This document shows positions 25,820-35,386 of a DNA stretch of 64,000 nt, in pieces; position 1 is the stretch's first letter; each line of letters begins with the position of its first letter. Source of the stretch: Holophagae bacterium (GTDB lineage Bacteria; Acidobacteriota; Holophagae; Acanthopleuribacterales; Acanthopleuribacteraceae); contig JAUIFE010000013.1 of the NCBI GenBank assembly GCA_030429565.1, positions 62,001 through 126,000 on the forward strand, read 5' to 3'. The notes beneath the pieces are model-generated. The model saw only the letters and a list, made by a program, of their open reading frames with translations, did no database searches and was not told the origin of the DNA. The translations under genes and the position numbers were made by a program.

Positions 25820-28800
25820 ATGATCGAATTAGACGGTTACCAAATTGAAGAATGCCTGCACGAAGGGGTCAATTTCCTTGTTTACCGAGGCGTTCGTAGT
25901 GAAGACAGGCTGCCGGTGGTGTGTAAAGTCTTGCGCGACGCGCATCCCAATCAAGGCCAGATTGCCGCTTTTCGTGCAGAATACGAGCGCTCTCGCGACA
26001 TTCAAATTGAAGGCGTGCCCACGACTTATGATTTCATTCATGTGCGTGACATGTGGGTTTTGGTTCAAGAAGATTTTGGCGGCACGTCCTTGGCCAAACT
26101 CAAGATTGCGGGCAGCCTCAACCTGCAGCACTTTTTGGAGATGGCGGTGCGGCTGGCAGGTATTTTGGCCGAAATTCACCGCAAATATTTGGTTCACAAA
26201 GATATAAATCCCCTCAATATTGTCCTCAACGAGGCCACACGCGCCATTAAGATCATTGATTTCGGCATTGCCTCCGAACTCTCGCGCGAAAACACCAGTT
26301 ACCGCGATCCCGAGTTATTGGAAGGCACGTTGCCCTACATGTCGCCGGAACAAACGGGACGCATGAACCGGTCGGTGGATTACCGTTCCGATTTTTACTC
26401 CCTCGGGGTGACCTTTTACGAGCTGCTCACGGGCTACCCGCCGTTTCGCGGCCAAGACCCGTTAGAACTGATTCACTGCCACCTGGCGATGGAACCGGTG
26501 CCGCTGCGCCAACACAAGGCCGCCATTCCCGAGATGTTGGAAAAAATCATCTTAAAGCTTTTGGCCAAAGAAGCGGAAAGCCGCTACCAATCGGCCTACG
26601 GTTTGCAGGACGATCTTAAAAAGTGTTTGGTGTCGTGGAAGCGTGGGCAAACGATTGAACCCTTCGATTTGGGTGAAAATGATCAGTCTGATCGCTTCCA
26701 AATTCCGCAGAAGGTATACGGACGCGAAAAGGAAGTCGAAACCCTCATTGAGGCCTTTGAGCGCACGGCGGGCGGCGGCGAAGAAGTCATGTTGATTTCC
26801 GGTTATTCCGGCATTGGCAAGTCGACCTTGGTGCGGGAAATCCATCGGCCGATTACAGCGCGACGGGGTTTCTTCCTCTCGGGAAAATTCGATCAACTCA
26901 AACGCGACGTTCCTTATGCGGCCTTGTTTCCGCCGTTTCGCGATTTGGTACGCCAGATTTTGGCTTCCAACGATGAGCGACGCGACCACTGGCGCGGCCG
27001 TCTCAAAAAAGCCTTGGGCAACAATGCCGGCTTGTTGACCGATGCGGTCCCCGAACTGGTGCCGCTGATTGGGCGTTTTGCCTCGCCTGAGCCGCTGCCG
27101 CCGCACGAGGCCGAAAACCGTTTTCAGATGGTGGTGCGTAACTTCATTCGTGTGTTTGCTCAGCCGGACACGCCGATGGTGTTGTTCCTCGATGATTTGC
27201 ATTGGGCCGACACGCCGTCCTTGGAATTACTGCGCGGTTTGCTCGATGAAAAAGAGCAGGGCTGCCTGTTTCTAATCGGCGCCTACCGAGCGGAAGATGT
27301 GGATGGGGCGCATCCATTAGTGAGGACGATAGGGGAATGGCGCGAGGCGCGGGTTCCGGTGGTCGAATTGTTTCTCAAGCCGCTGGCCGAAGCCGATGTG
27401 GCCCAGGAAGTGGCCGACACTTTGCATCAAGAATTGAGCGAGGTTGGTCCCTTAGCGCGATTAATTCACGATAAAACCGGTGGTAATCCTTTTTTTGTGA
27501 CGCAGTTTCTCAACTCGTTGTACGTCAAGGAGATGATCCATTTTGACCACCAACGGCGACGCTGGTCGTGGGATTTGGCGGCGGTGCGCAACCTCGATAT
27601 TACCGACAACTTAATCCACCTGTTGGTGGAAAACTTGGGCAACCTGCCGGATGAGACGCTGACGAGCCTCAAAATTGCGGCCTGTATTGGTGACCGTTTT
27701 GACCTGTCGATGTTGGCGCCGGTGGCGGGCAAAACACCGCGTATTTTGGGAGTGGCCCTATGGCAGGCACTACTTGACGGCTTTCTGATTCCGCTCGATT
27801 CGGCCTACCGCTGCGTGACCGCTGAGCTGGAAAACGAAAGCGAAGGGGTTTCGGTTTCCTATCGTTTTGTGCATGACCGCATTCGCCAAGCGGCCTATTC
27901 GCTGTTGCCCGAAAGCGAACGCGATCACGTTCACTTAACGGTTGGGCGCTGGTTCTTGGCGCGTCAATACGACGAAGAGGATCTGTTCGAAATTGTGAAC
28001 CACCTCAATCGCGGGGCGCACCTTATGGAGGAGGCGGTCGAACGCATTCGTTTGGCTGAGCTTAACTTAGCGGCAGCCCGCAAGGCCAAACTGTCCATTG
28101 CCTGGGAGCCGGCCTACCACTACCTGCGCCATGCGTTATACCTGTTGGAATCGACGGTGTCCGAGCCTGGCCAAATTTGGGAAAACCACTATCAGTTGAC
28201 GCAGGATATTCACTTGCATGCCGCTGAGTTGGCCTGTTTGCTAGGAGAATACGAGTACCAGGAAGCCTTGACCCAGCAGGTATTAACGCGGGCACGCGAT
28301 TTACGTGTCAAAGTGTGGATTCAAGAAGGCGTGATGAACGCTTACTACGCGCGCGGCCATTACTTCCGGTGTTTTGAAACAGGTCGGCAGGTGTTGGGTT
28401 TACTGAGCATTGACCTTCCGGCCGAACCCGAACCTGAGTACTTGGAAGGCGCGCTTTTGCAGACCGGTCGCTTGATGCGCGAACACGATTTGAGCGAAAT
28501 CGGCAATATGCCGCCATCCGATGATGAGCTGGCCTTGGTGGCGATCCGCATTCTCAACAATTTGATTGGTGTGACTTGGAAAATTAAAAATCACCTGTTT
28601 CCCTTGGTGGTTTGCCGTTTGGTCGAACAGTGTTTGCGTCATGGGAACGCGCCTTCCTCGCCCTTTATCTTTGCCAACTACGGTGTGGTTTGCTGCTTAC
28701 TCGGCGATGTGGCGGCCGGGGTGGCACTTGGCGAGTTGGCGGTCAAAATGTTGCCGCGTTACCCCAGTGCGGAACTTAAAGCCAAGACCAACATGATGAC

Positions 28801-31102
28801 CTACTTTTGCCTGATGCATTGGAAACAACCCTTTTCCCAAATTCTGCCGCGTTTTATTGAAGGTTACCAGGCGGGTTTGGAGGCCGGTGATTTGGAATGG
28901 GCCTCGTATGCCTTGGCCAATTACTGTTTGCTGCTGGAAACGGGCGGTGGCAATTTGGCGCATGTGGCTCGTGAACACGAGCGTTATGCCGAGGCGATTC
29001 AACGACTGCGGCAAAAGCCGGCGATTGGTTGGTTCGAAATTGTGCAGCAAGCAGTGCTGAACCAGATTAGCGACGAGGACAAAGATCCGTGCCTGCTGCA
29101 AGGCGAGGTTTACGACGAGTTCGAGCGGCTTAGTCAGCATGAAGCGATTCACGATAACGGCGCTTTATTTGCTTTTCACCGCATTAAGGCGATGTTGCTG
29201 TATCAATTTGGTCGCTATGCCGAAGCGTTGCCGCACGTGGAAGCGCTGGAGAAAGTGTGGCAGGTCGGTGAGGGGACGGCGTTTGAGCCGGTGATGTACT
29301 TCTATGCGGCATTAGTCCGGTTGGCGGACGCAGCCACCGAAGCGGCCGGTCCGGTGCGCGATGAAAAAATGGTGCCGGTGTTGCGCTATCGCGAAAAAAT
29401 GCGCAGCCGGGCTGCATTTAACGACCGCCACCTCAAAGCTCGATTGGCGCTGCTCGACGCCGAATTGGCGCGTTTGGAACACAAGCACGATCGGGCTCGC
29501 GACCTGTACGACAAGGCGGTTGACGCCGCCAGGGCGGCCGGTCAATTGGATGAAGCTACCTTAGGCTGTGAAATGGCCGGGCGGTTTTACCTCATGCGCG
29601 ACAATCGTCGTTTGGCGCGTTACTACTTGGAAGACGCCCGCCTCAACTGTTTGGATTGGGGCAACCACGCCAAGTTACGTGATTTAGAAAACCGTTACCC
29701 GCACGTGTTGTCGCACCGACGCGGCGAAAGTGGACGTCTCGACGGCGACGGCTTACACACCATTCGTCAGACCGGTGCCCGTTTGGATTACGCGTCGGTA
29801 TTTAAAGCGTCGCAGGCGATTTCCGGCGAAATTGTGCTCGACCGGTTGTGTGGTCGCATGATTTCCATTTTGATTGAAAACGCCGGCGCCCAACGCGGTG
29901 TCCTTTTACTCAAACGCGGCGATGAGTGGATCGTGTCTGTTGAGGGCGGCTTGCGCGATCACGGTGTTGCCGTGGTCAGCCTGGATGTGCCGCTCACGGG
30001 GTATCCCGAAATTCCGCTTTCGGTGATCAGCTACCTCATCAACACCGGCGAAGTCGTGTTGTTGGATAACGGCCCCACCGATTTATTTCGGAGTGATCCC
30101 TTCTTCAGTGAGTTCCCGGCGCGTTCGATTCTGGCGGTGCCGGTGCTCAAGCAGAATCACCTGCAGGCGATCATTTTCCTGGAGCACCGTTCTAGCGCGG
30201 GTGCCTTTACCAAGGAACGGCTCGAGGTGTTGCAGTTACTTGCCTCGCAAACCGCGATCTCGGTGGAGAATGCACGTTTGTATGGGAACCTCGAGGGTTT
30301 GGTGGAAGAACGCACGCGCCAGCTCAACAAAAAAACCGCCGATTTGATGAGTTCGGTACGCTACGCACAACGCATTCAGCAGGCCTTGCTGCCGAGTGAT
30401 AGCCGGCTTCGGCGAGTTAGCGATGATTTTGTGCTGTTTTTCAAGCCGCGTGATTTGGTGTCCGGCGATTTTTACTGGCATCACGAAGTCGAGGGACGGC
30501 ACTTCCTCGCCGTCAGTGATTGCACCGGTCACGGTGTGCCGGGCGCTTTGATGTCGATGATCGGCCACACCTTGTTGAACCGGATTGTGGCCGAGTTGGG
30601 GATTCACGACCCGGCCGAGGTTTTGGAACGTTTGAATGCCGGAGTGCTCGAAGCCCTGTCGCGAGAAGGTGATGCGGGCAATATCAAAGACGGCATGGAA
30701 GTGTGCTTGATTGCGATTGCCGCCGACCGCAAACAACTGGTGTTTGCCGGCGCCGGTCGGCCGCTGTTTTTGGTGCGCGGAAGTGCCCAGAGCTGGAGCT
30801 TGCAGCGGATTAAGGGCTCGCGGCGCGCCATCGGTGGTCGACAACGGGCCGATCACACTTACGCCAACCAGGTGATTGACCTGGAAGCCGGCGACATGGT
30901 TTACCTGACCACCGACGGTTTTAGCGATCAAAACGACGTCGCCAATGAAAAGTACGGCAACCGCCGTTTCTCCGGGTTGTTGCAGGCCTTGGCGAAAAAG
31001 TCGGGGGCCGATCAACTGGAAATGCTGAGCTACGAGTTCGCCGAATTCACCGGCACTCAGGCGCAGCGCGATGACGTGACCGTCATGGGTTTGCGTCTCT
31101 GA
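25820..31102 (+). CDS. Multi-domain signalling protein: Ser/Thr kinase - AAA ATPase - GAF - SpoIIE/PP2C phosphatase
   Basis: 1760 residues, apparently soluble. A kinase-like domain (~8-265) has Lys in VVCKVL and catalytic VHKDINPLN, with HKD in place of the usual HRD. A P-loop ATPase follows (~298-560): Walker A GYSGIGKST (~327) and Walker B VLFLDDLHWAD (~453). A long helical, TPR-like region runs to ~1290. A GAF domain (~1335-1490) and a coiled coil (EERTRQLNKKTADLMSSV) lead to a PP2C/SpoIIE phosphatase (~1545-1755) with GDFYW, SDCTGHGVPG and the terminal DDVTVMGLRL. Kinase and phosphatase in one chain suggest a self-contained switch or partner-switching output. I prefer ATG 25820, which has GGGAGA ten bases upstream and gives a typical kinase start; ATG 25772 lacks a spaced Shine-Dalgarno. 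Confidence 0.93.
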   Translation: MIELDGYQIEECLHEGVNFLVYRGVRSEDRLPVVCKVLRDAHPNQGQIAAFRAEYERSRDIQIEGVPTTYDFIHVRDMWVLVQEDFGGTSLAKLKIAGSLNLQHFLEMAVRLAGILAEIHRKYLVHKDINPLNIVLNEATRAIKIIDFGIASELSRENTSYRDPELLEGTLPYMSPEQTGRMNRSVDYRSDFYSLGVTFYELLTGYPPFRGQDPLELIHCHLAMEPVPLRQHKAAIPEMLEKIILKLLAKEAESRYQSAYGLQDDLKKCLVSWKRGQTIEPFDLGENDQSDRFQIPQKVYGREKEVETLIEAFERTAGGGEEVMLISGYSGIGKSTLVREIHRPITARRGFFLSGKFDQLKRDVPYAALFPPFRDLVRQILASNDERRDHWRGRLKKALGNNAGLLTDAVPELVPLIGRFASPEPLPPHEAENRFQMVVRNFIRVFAQPDTPMVLFLDDLHWADTPSLELLRGLLDEKEQGCLFLIGAYRAEDVDGAHPLVRTIGEWREARVPVVELFLKPLAEADVAQEVADTLHQELSEVGPLARLIHDKTGGNPFFVTQFLNSLYVKEMIHFDHQRRRWSWDLAAVRNLDITDNLIHLLVENLGNLPDETLTSLKIAACIGDRFDLSMLAPVAGKTPRILGVALWQALLDGFLIPLDSAYRCVTAELENESEGVSVSYRFVHDRIRQAAYSLLPESERDHVHLTVGRWFLARQYDEEDLFEIVNHLNRGAHLMEEAVERIRLAELNLAAARKAKLSIAWEPAYHYLRHALYLLESTVSEPGQIWENHYQLTQDIHLHAAELACLLGEYEYQEALTQQVLTRARDLRVKVWIQEGVMNAYYARGHYFRCFETGRQVLGLLSIDLPAEPEPEYLEGALLQTGRLMREHDLSEIGNMPPSDDELALVAIRILNNLIGVTWKIKNHLFPLVVCRLVEQCLRHGNAPSSPFIFANYGVVCCLLGDVAAGVALGELAVKMLPRYPSAELKAKTNMMTYFCLMHWKQPFSQILPRFIEGYQAGLEAGDLEWASYALANYCLLLETGGGNLAHVAREHERYAEAIQRLRQKPAIGWFEIVQQAVLNQISDEDKDPCLLQGEVYDEFERLSQHEAIHDNGALFAFHRIKAMLLYQFGRYAEALPHVEALEKVWQVGEGTAFEPVMYFYAALVRLADAATEAAGPVRDEKMVPVLRYREKMRSRAAFNDRHLKARLALLDAELARLEHKHDRARDLYDKAVDAARAAGQLDEATLGCEMAGRFYLMRDNRRLARYYLEDARLNCLDWGNHAKLRDLENRYPHVLSHRRGESGRLDGDGLHTIRQTGARLDYASVFKASQAISGEIVLDRLCGRMISILIENAGAQRGVLLLKRGDEWIVSVEGGLRDHGVAVVSLDVPLTGYPEIPLSVISYLINTGEVVLLDNGPTDLFRSDPFFSEFPARSILAVPVLKQNHLQAIIFLEHRSSAGAFTKERLEVLQLLASQTAISVENARLYGNLEGLVEERTRQLNKKTADLMSSVRYAQRIQQALLPSDSRLRRVSDDFVLFFKPRDLVSGDFYWHHEVEGRHFLAVSDCTGHGVPGALMSMIGHTLLNRIVAELGIHDPAEVLERLNAGVLEALSREGDAGNIKDGMEVCLIAIAADRKQLVFAGAGRPLFLVRGSAQSWSLQRIKGSRRAIGGRQRADHTYANQVIDLEAGDMVYLTTDGFSDQNDVANEKYGNRRFSGLLQALAKKSGADQLEMLSYEFAEFTGTQAQRDDVTVMGLRL

Positions 31103-31262
31103 AGTGGAGGGGATTGTCCAAGAATGCGATCCAGCTCACGTTTTTGCAGCCGTCGCCGGCCTTTTGCGTCGTGAAACATAGATTGTAGGCATGGCTCCAG
31201 CCATTTTTTGGTTTCGGGCTGAGAGCTGAATTCAGCCGCGGGTGGGTACCTTTCCTGGGTGA

Positions 31263-31913
31263 ATGGTATCGATCCTGCGGTCTCTGTCGTCCACAGGGCG
31301 GAAAGGCGACAAAAGCGAGCTGTCCTTGTCCTTACCGAAACTATTGATTCTCGATCTCGATGAAACATTGGTTCATGCGCGCCGTGATCCGCTGACCGAT
31401 TTATATGGGTTCCGCGTCGGCCCTTACTTTGTCTATCGGCGGCCCTACCTGCAGGAATGTCTTGCCTTTTGCCGCGCGCACTTTACCTGTGCCGTTTGGA
31501 CCTCGGCCTCGGCTGATTATGCCGCCGAAGTTGTGGCTCAGATTTTCCCAGAAGAAGCGCCCCCCCAATTTGTGTGGAGCCGTGAGCGTTGCACCATGCG
31601 CCGTATCGAATGCGATACCGAGCGCATGTTCACCGAAAACATTTGGGTGAAAAACCTGAAAAAGGTCAAACGCCTGGGCTGGGATCTCGATCAGGTGCTC
31701 ATGCTGGACAACACGCCGCGCAAATTAGAACTCAATTACGGTAACCTGATTCCAATTCGCGATTTCGTCGGCGACCCGGAAGATATCGAGCTGTTGCGGC
31801 TCATGCAATACCTGCCGACGCTGCGTGACTGTGACAACGTGCGTTGCGTCGAAAAACGGCGCTGGTATCGCGACGTACGCGTTGACGAAGAGCTTGCGCG
31901 TCTGTTGGGTTAG
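31263..31913 (+). CDS. HAD-superfamily FCP1/SCP-like phosphatase
   Basis: 216 residues of the NLI-interacting-factor (FCP1-like) HAD family (PF03031). The DLDETLVH motif supplies the nucleophile D31 and acid/base D33. The VWTSAS motif holds the second HAD Ser/Thr, a Lys lies in KNLKKVKRL, and LDNTPRK forms the acidic C-terminal motif. In eukaryotes these enzymes dephosphorylate Ser/Thr residues in proteins; a bacterial copy among Ser/Thr kinases could reverse kinase signals (inference). It is cytoplasmic, with no signal peptide. ATG 31263 follows GGGTGA, a weak Shine-Dalgarno. It lies 160 bases after the multi-domain kinase and may be co-transcribed. Confidence 0.9.
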   Translation: MVSILRSLSSTGRKGDKSELSLSLPKLLILDLDETLVHARRDPLTDLYGFRVGPYFVYRRPYLQECLAFCRAHFTCAVWTSASADYAAEVVAQIFPEEAPPQFVWSRERCTMRRIECDTERMFTENIWVKNLKKVKRLGWDLDQVLMLDNTPRKLELNYGNLIPIRDFVGDPEDIELLRLMQYLPTLRDCDNVRCVEKRRWYRDVRVDEELARLLG

Positions 31914-32189
31914 TGGTTGTCCTTTCGGTTTAGGTTCTTTTTACGTGGAATGGTGATGCGTGATGTGGTTTTGGTATCGGCATCGTTGCGGCCCTCGTTG
32001 TGGCTGTGTTTGAATTTTTAAGTTTTTAGATTAAGTTGTTTTTTTATAGATGTTTAGCAGGAGTGTTTGCTTGCTCATAGCTGAGCTGCTTGGGTTATCC
32101 GCTACTTGTGTGGTAGCTTTGTAGTTGCCTACCATAGGTTATTCTCGTTGTGTTCTTAATTTATATAACTAAAGGAATAAACGTGACGA

Positions 32190-32780
32190 ATGACCGAATC
32201 ATTTGATATCACCGGCCGTCTACGGCGCTGGCATGACGGCGATCCTGACGCGCTTAATGAATTGTTTCAAAGTACTTATCGCGATCTAAAAGCGCTAGCC
32301 GTCAACGGCTTTCGGTCCGAGCAGCGGCAAGTAACCTTGCAGCCGACGGTGCTGTTGCACGAAGTTTACCTGCGTTTGCATCGCCACAAGACACCTGTAC
32401 TCGAGAGTCGCACCCAGTTTTTTGGTTTTGCCGCGCATGTCATGCGTCAAGTTTTGGTGGATTTAGCCCGTCACCGCGGTCGCGAGAAGCGTGGTGGGGC
32501 CGTGGTGACCGAGGTTTTGGAAGAGAGTCAAACCGGGCGACGCATCGATTTGGATACCTTGTTGGCGGTTGATCAAGCCTTGTTGCATTTAGCACGCTTG
32601 GATCCAGACAAGTCGCGCGCGCTGGAGATGTGGTATTTTGGCGGGCTTTCCAGCGGTGAGATTGCCCGTATTACCGAAGTGTCGCAAGCAACCGCCAAAC
32701 GCCAACTTCGCGCCGCCAAGCTTTGGGTGATTTCCTACCTGCCGCAAAAAGTCGGTGCAACCGCACTTGAGACTTCCTGA
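32190..32780 (+). CDS. ECF-type RNA polymerase sigma factor paired with a Ser/Thr kinase
   Basis: 196 residues of the same ECF-like group as 16474-17049: QPTVLLHEVYLRL, QFFGFAAHVMRQVLVDLAR, and the helix-turn-helix GLSSGEIARITEVSQATAKRQ. Again the acidic region-2 cluster is replaced, here by L-Q-P-T with Thr53. The next gene is a Ser/Thr kinase that starts within a few bases of this stop, so the two are very probably co-expressed. ATG 32190 has AAGGA 13 bases upstream, which is rather far. A GTG at 32183 fits that Shine-Dalgarno better but opens only a seven-codon frame across the sigma start, so a small leader peptide is conceivable. The sequence before it is AT-rich (TATATAA at 32162-32168). 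Confidence 0.93.
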   Translation: MTESFDITGRLRRWHDGDPDALNELFQSTYRDLKALAVNGFRSEQRQVTLQPTVLLHEVYLRLHRHKTPVLESRTQFFGFAAHVMRQVLVDLARHRGREKRGGAVVTEVLEESQTGRRIDLDTLLAVDQALLHLARLDPDKSRALEMWYFGGLSSGEIARITEVSQATAKRQLRAAKLWVISYLPQKVGATALETS

Positions 32781-32787
32781 GTCGTTC

Positions 32788-34941
32788 GTGGATACCTTGG
32801 ACACCTCACTTCAAGACGCCGGCGATGCGTTGCTGTTACAGAGCCTTGATCGCTATCTAGCGCTTGCTGAAACCGACCGTGCCGTCTTCCTTGAGGCGCT
32901 TGCCGAGGCACAGCCGGCGACGGCTCAGCGTTTGGCGGCCATTACCGCGCATGCGCTCGACGACTTTCCCGAACCGCCGCTGCCATTGGTGGCGGATGCC
33001 CATGGTGGGCCGGCTTGGCTGGGACCCTATCAGGTGACCGGTTTGTTGGGTGAAGGCGGCATGGGCCGTGTGTTTCGTGCCACGGCACCCGACGGTGAGC
33101 AGGTGGCGGTTAAGGTCTTGGGCGATTGGCTGAATCACCCCGATTTTCGCCGGCGCTTCAGGCGCGAGACGACGATTTTGCAGCGTCTGGACCATCGTCA
33201 TATCGCCCCTCTGCTCGATGCCGGTTTTATGCACGACGGTACCCCCTATTTAGTGCTGGCCTTCGTTGAGGGCGATGCGCTTAAGGTCCATCTGCGCGAG
33301 GGTGGCGTTGCTCTGCAGGAGCGCCTGCGTTGGTTTGATCAACTGTGCGAAGCAGTGGATGCCGCCCATCAGCAGGGAATCGTTCACCGTGATTTGAAGC
33401 CCTCCAATGTTTTAATTGACGAGCAGCGCTGCGCCGTTTTGTTGGATTTTGGTATTGCCAAAATTCTCGCCGACGCTGATGGTTCGGATGTGACCCAAAC
33501 CCAAAGCCGGCTGCGGTTAATGAGTTTGCCCTATGCCGCGCCGGAGCAGGTGACCGGGGCACCGATTAGTGTGGCTACCGATGTTTATTTGCTTGGGGTT
33601 CTGTTGTACGAAATGCTGACCGGCTGCTTGCCCTACGGCACACAAGCGAATACGGCGCGTCAATGGGAGTGGGCGATTGTTCACGCCGCCCCCTTGCCGC
33701 CGAGCCAAGTTGGGACGAGCTGGATGCCGACTTGCCGGACGGACAAAGGGACGCAAGTAACCTGGCCGCCACCGGCTGATTGGGATGCGGTCCTCGAAAA
33801 GGCCTTGGCCAAAGATGCGAGCCGACGTTACGAAACGGTGGCGACCCTGCGCGCGGCGGTGCGTCGTTTGGCGGCGGGTCAATCGCTGCAGCCGGCCTTT
33901 CCCGGTTGGTCTTATTCGGTGCCGGGCGCATTGAGCCAACGCCGGCGTCGGCCCAACAACGCGGTTTCTTTAGGTTTAGAGTACCTTGCCACATCGGGGT
34001 CACTGCCACCTGAGGGCGTCAACGGCCATTGCCCGCGCGCCCAAGCATACTGGCTGCGTTTGGCGGCGGAGGCACTGGAAAACCTTGCTTTTCGAAGTGC
34101 GGCAGGCACGGCGCCCGCGCTCGCCGATATTTTGGCCGAGTTGCCGCTTGCGGTGGCCGCCAACCCGCCGCGAGGCGCGGCTCAAATTGGCGCCGTCCTG
34201 CAACTGGCACGTCAAATGATCAGTCTGGGTTTGGCTGATAGTGCCGCTTTGGTTTTAAACGAAATTGAAGAACGACGCGTGGCGTCGGGGCCGAATCGGT
34301 GTGAATGGTTGTTATTGGGTGCGTTGATCGCGCTGACTTGTGGTGATTTTGATTTTGCCGAGACCCGTTTGGCGCAGGCCGACGTCGGCTTGCGCGAACA
34401 GGGGGATGCGGCGCGTCGCGCCGAATGGTGGTTTCTGCATGGTCGTTTGGCGGCTGGGCGCGGGGCTTGGTCGGCGGCTGTTCCGGCTTTTGAGCAAGCG
34501 TTAACGCTGCTCGATGGGCGGGCGACGGCTTTTGTGTCGCCGTCATGTTGTTACAACGAGCTTGGATTGTTGATGATGCGTCGCAAGGCCGCCGATCAAG
34601 CTCTGACCTGGTTTCAGCGTGCCTTAGCTGAGGCGGGAGACGGCGATGCGCCGATCAACCGTATCGCGGCGTTGCAAAATTTAGCGCAGGCCTATTTGGC
34701 CCTTGGCGATGTGGCCGGCGCGGTTGACTACTTTGAACAAACCTTGGGCCAGGTACAGCAGGCATTGCCTGAGGATGCACCTTTGGTCTGTCTCCTGCGC
34801 AACAATCTCCACCTGCTGTATCACATGGGTGGGCTTGGTAAGGACGACACGCAACAACCGCTACCGATGACCTTTTTCGCCGGGCGCCGCTTCCTACTGG
34901 CGCCGGCCGAATTGTTGGCCTTGAGTCAGCACTTTGATTGA
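32788..34941 (+). CDS. Ser/Thr protein kinase with TPR-like C-terminal region, sigma-factor partner
   Basis: 717 residues. An N-terminal helical region (~1-75) precedes a Hanks kinase (~85-365): GEGGMGRVF, Lys in VAVKVLG, VHRDLKPSN and LDFGIAK. The last ~300 residues are Ala/Leu-rich helical repeats with TPR character (LARQMISLGLADSAAL, QNLAQAYLALGDVAGAVDYFEQ). Unlike the other sigma-linked kinase there is no clear transmembrane helix, so it should be cytoplasmic. The frame is open from 32755, inside the sigma gene; GTG 32788 is eight bases after the sigma stop and seems the more natural coupled start, but this is uncertain. The sigma factor may be its substrate (inference). A 10-bp hairpin directly follows the stop. 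Confidence 0.92.
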   Translation: MDTLDTSLQDAGDALLLQSLDRYLALAETDRAVFLEALAEAQPATAQRLAAITAHALDDFPEPPLPLVADAHGGPAWLGPYQVTGLLGEGGMGRVFRATAPDGEQVAVKVLGDWLNHPDFRRRFRRETTILQRLDHRHIAPLLDAGFMHDGTPYLVLAFVEGDALKVHLREGGVALQERLRWFDQLCEAVDAAHQQGIVHRDLKPSNVLIDEQRCAVLLDFGIAKILADADGSDVTQTQSRLRLMSLPYAAPEQVTGAPISVATDVYLLGVLLYEMLTGCLPYGTQANTARQWEWAIVHAAPLPPSQVGTSWMPTCRTDKGTQVTWPPPADWDAVLEKALAKDASRRYETVATLRAAVRRLAAGQSLQPAFPGWSYSVPGALSQRRRRPNNAVSLGLEYLATSGSLPPEGVNGHCPRAQAYWLRLAAEALENLAFRSAAGTAPALADILAELPLAVAANPPRGAAQIGAVLQLARQMISLGLADSAALVLNEIEERRVASGPNRCEWLLLGALIALTCGDFDFAETRLAQADVGLREQGDAARRAEWWFLHGRLAAGRGAWSAAVPAFEQALTLLDGRATAFVSPSCCYNELGLLMMRRKAADQALTWFQRALAEAGDGDAPINRIAALQNLAQAYLALGDVAGAVDYFEQTLGQVQQALPEDAPLVCLLRNNLHLLYHMGGLGKDDTQQPLPMTFFAGRRFLLAPAELLALSQHFD

Positions 34942-35386
34942 GTCGGCAGGGTTTCACTGCAGAAAACCCTGCCCACCGCACTGGAAGCAAGGGCGGTCGG
35001 TATGCGCAGACGCCGTGCCGAATTCGTGGAAAAACCGGCCGGTACTCGCGCTATGTTCACCGGTCGTGGCTTCGGTCCGGCGTTCCGGCAACAAATCAAG
35101 CAGTTCTGGGATTTGTTTTCCGGCTTCATGCAAAAACAGGCCGATTTCATGTGTTTGTTCAATTTCTGGCAGCCGGTTTTGCGCATAATCCGCTAAATCC
35201 TACTCAAAAACAAACATTCGCCCCTGATAGCGTCATGAAGCTTTCTGTACCAATCGAACCACACAAATGAACGTTGTCTGCCGGCAATCCATCATACTGA
35301 TCGGCTGCGTTCCTCTTTTTGGCGAGTTTGGGATTTTGCTCGGGTGTCAGTGGTGGTAAGGATATAAGTTCCTTTAATCGAGTGGT
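34942..35386. other. Intergenic region between convergent genes
   Basis: About 445 bases. Apart from the hairpin at 34945-34973 I see no gene; the overlapping short frames on both strands lack coding character. Confidence 0.55.
34945..34973 (+). terminator. Hairpin after the kinase stop, possible terminator
   Basis: A perfect 10-bp stem (GGCAGGGTTT/AAACCCTGCC) with a 9-base loop lies three bases after the stop. No T-run follows, so it may instead protect the 3' end or need a termination factor. Confidence 0.4.

Noticed and set aside
30236..31015. 259-codon antisense frame over the PP2C domain
   Set aside because: It is fully inside a conserved domain on the plus strand and has no independent signals.
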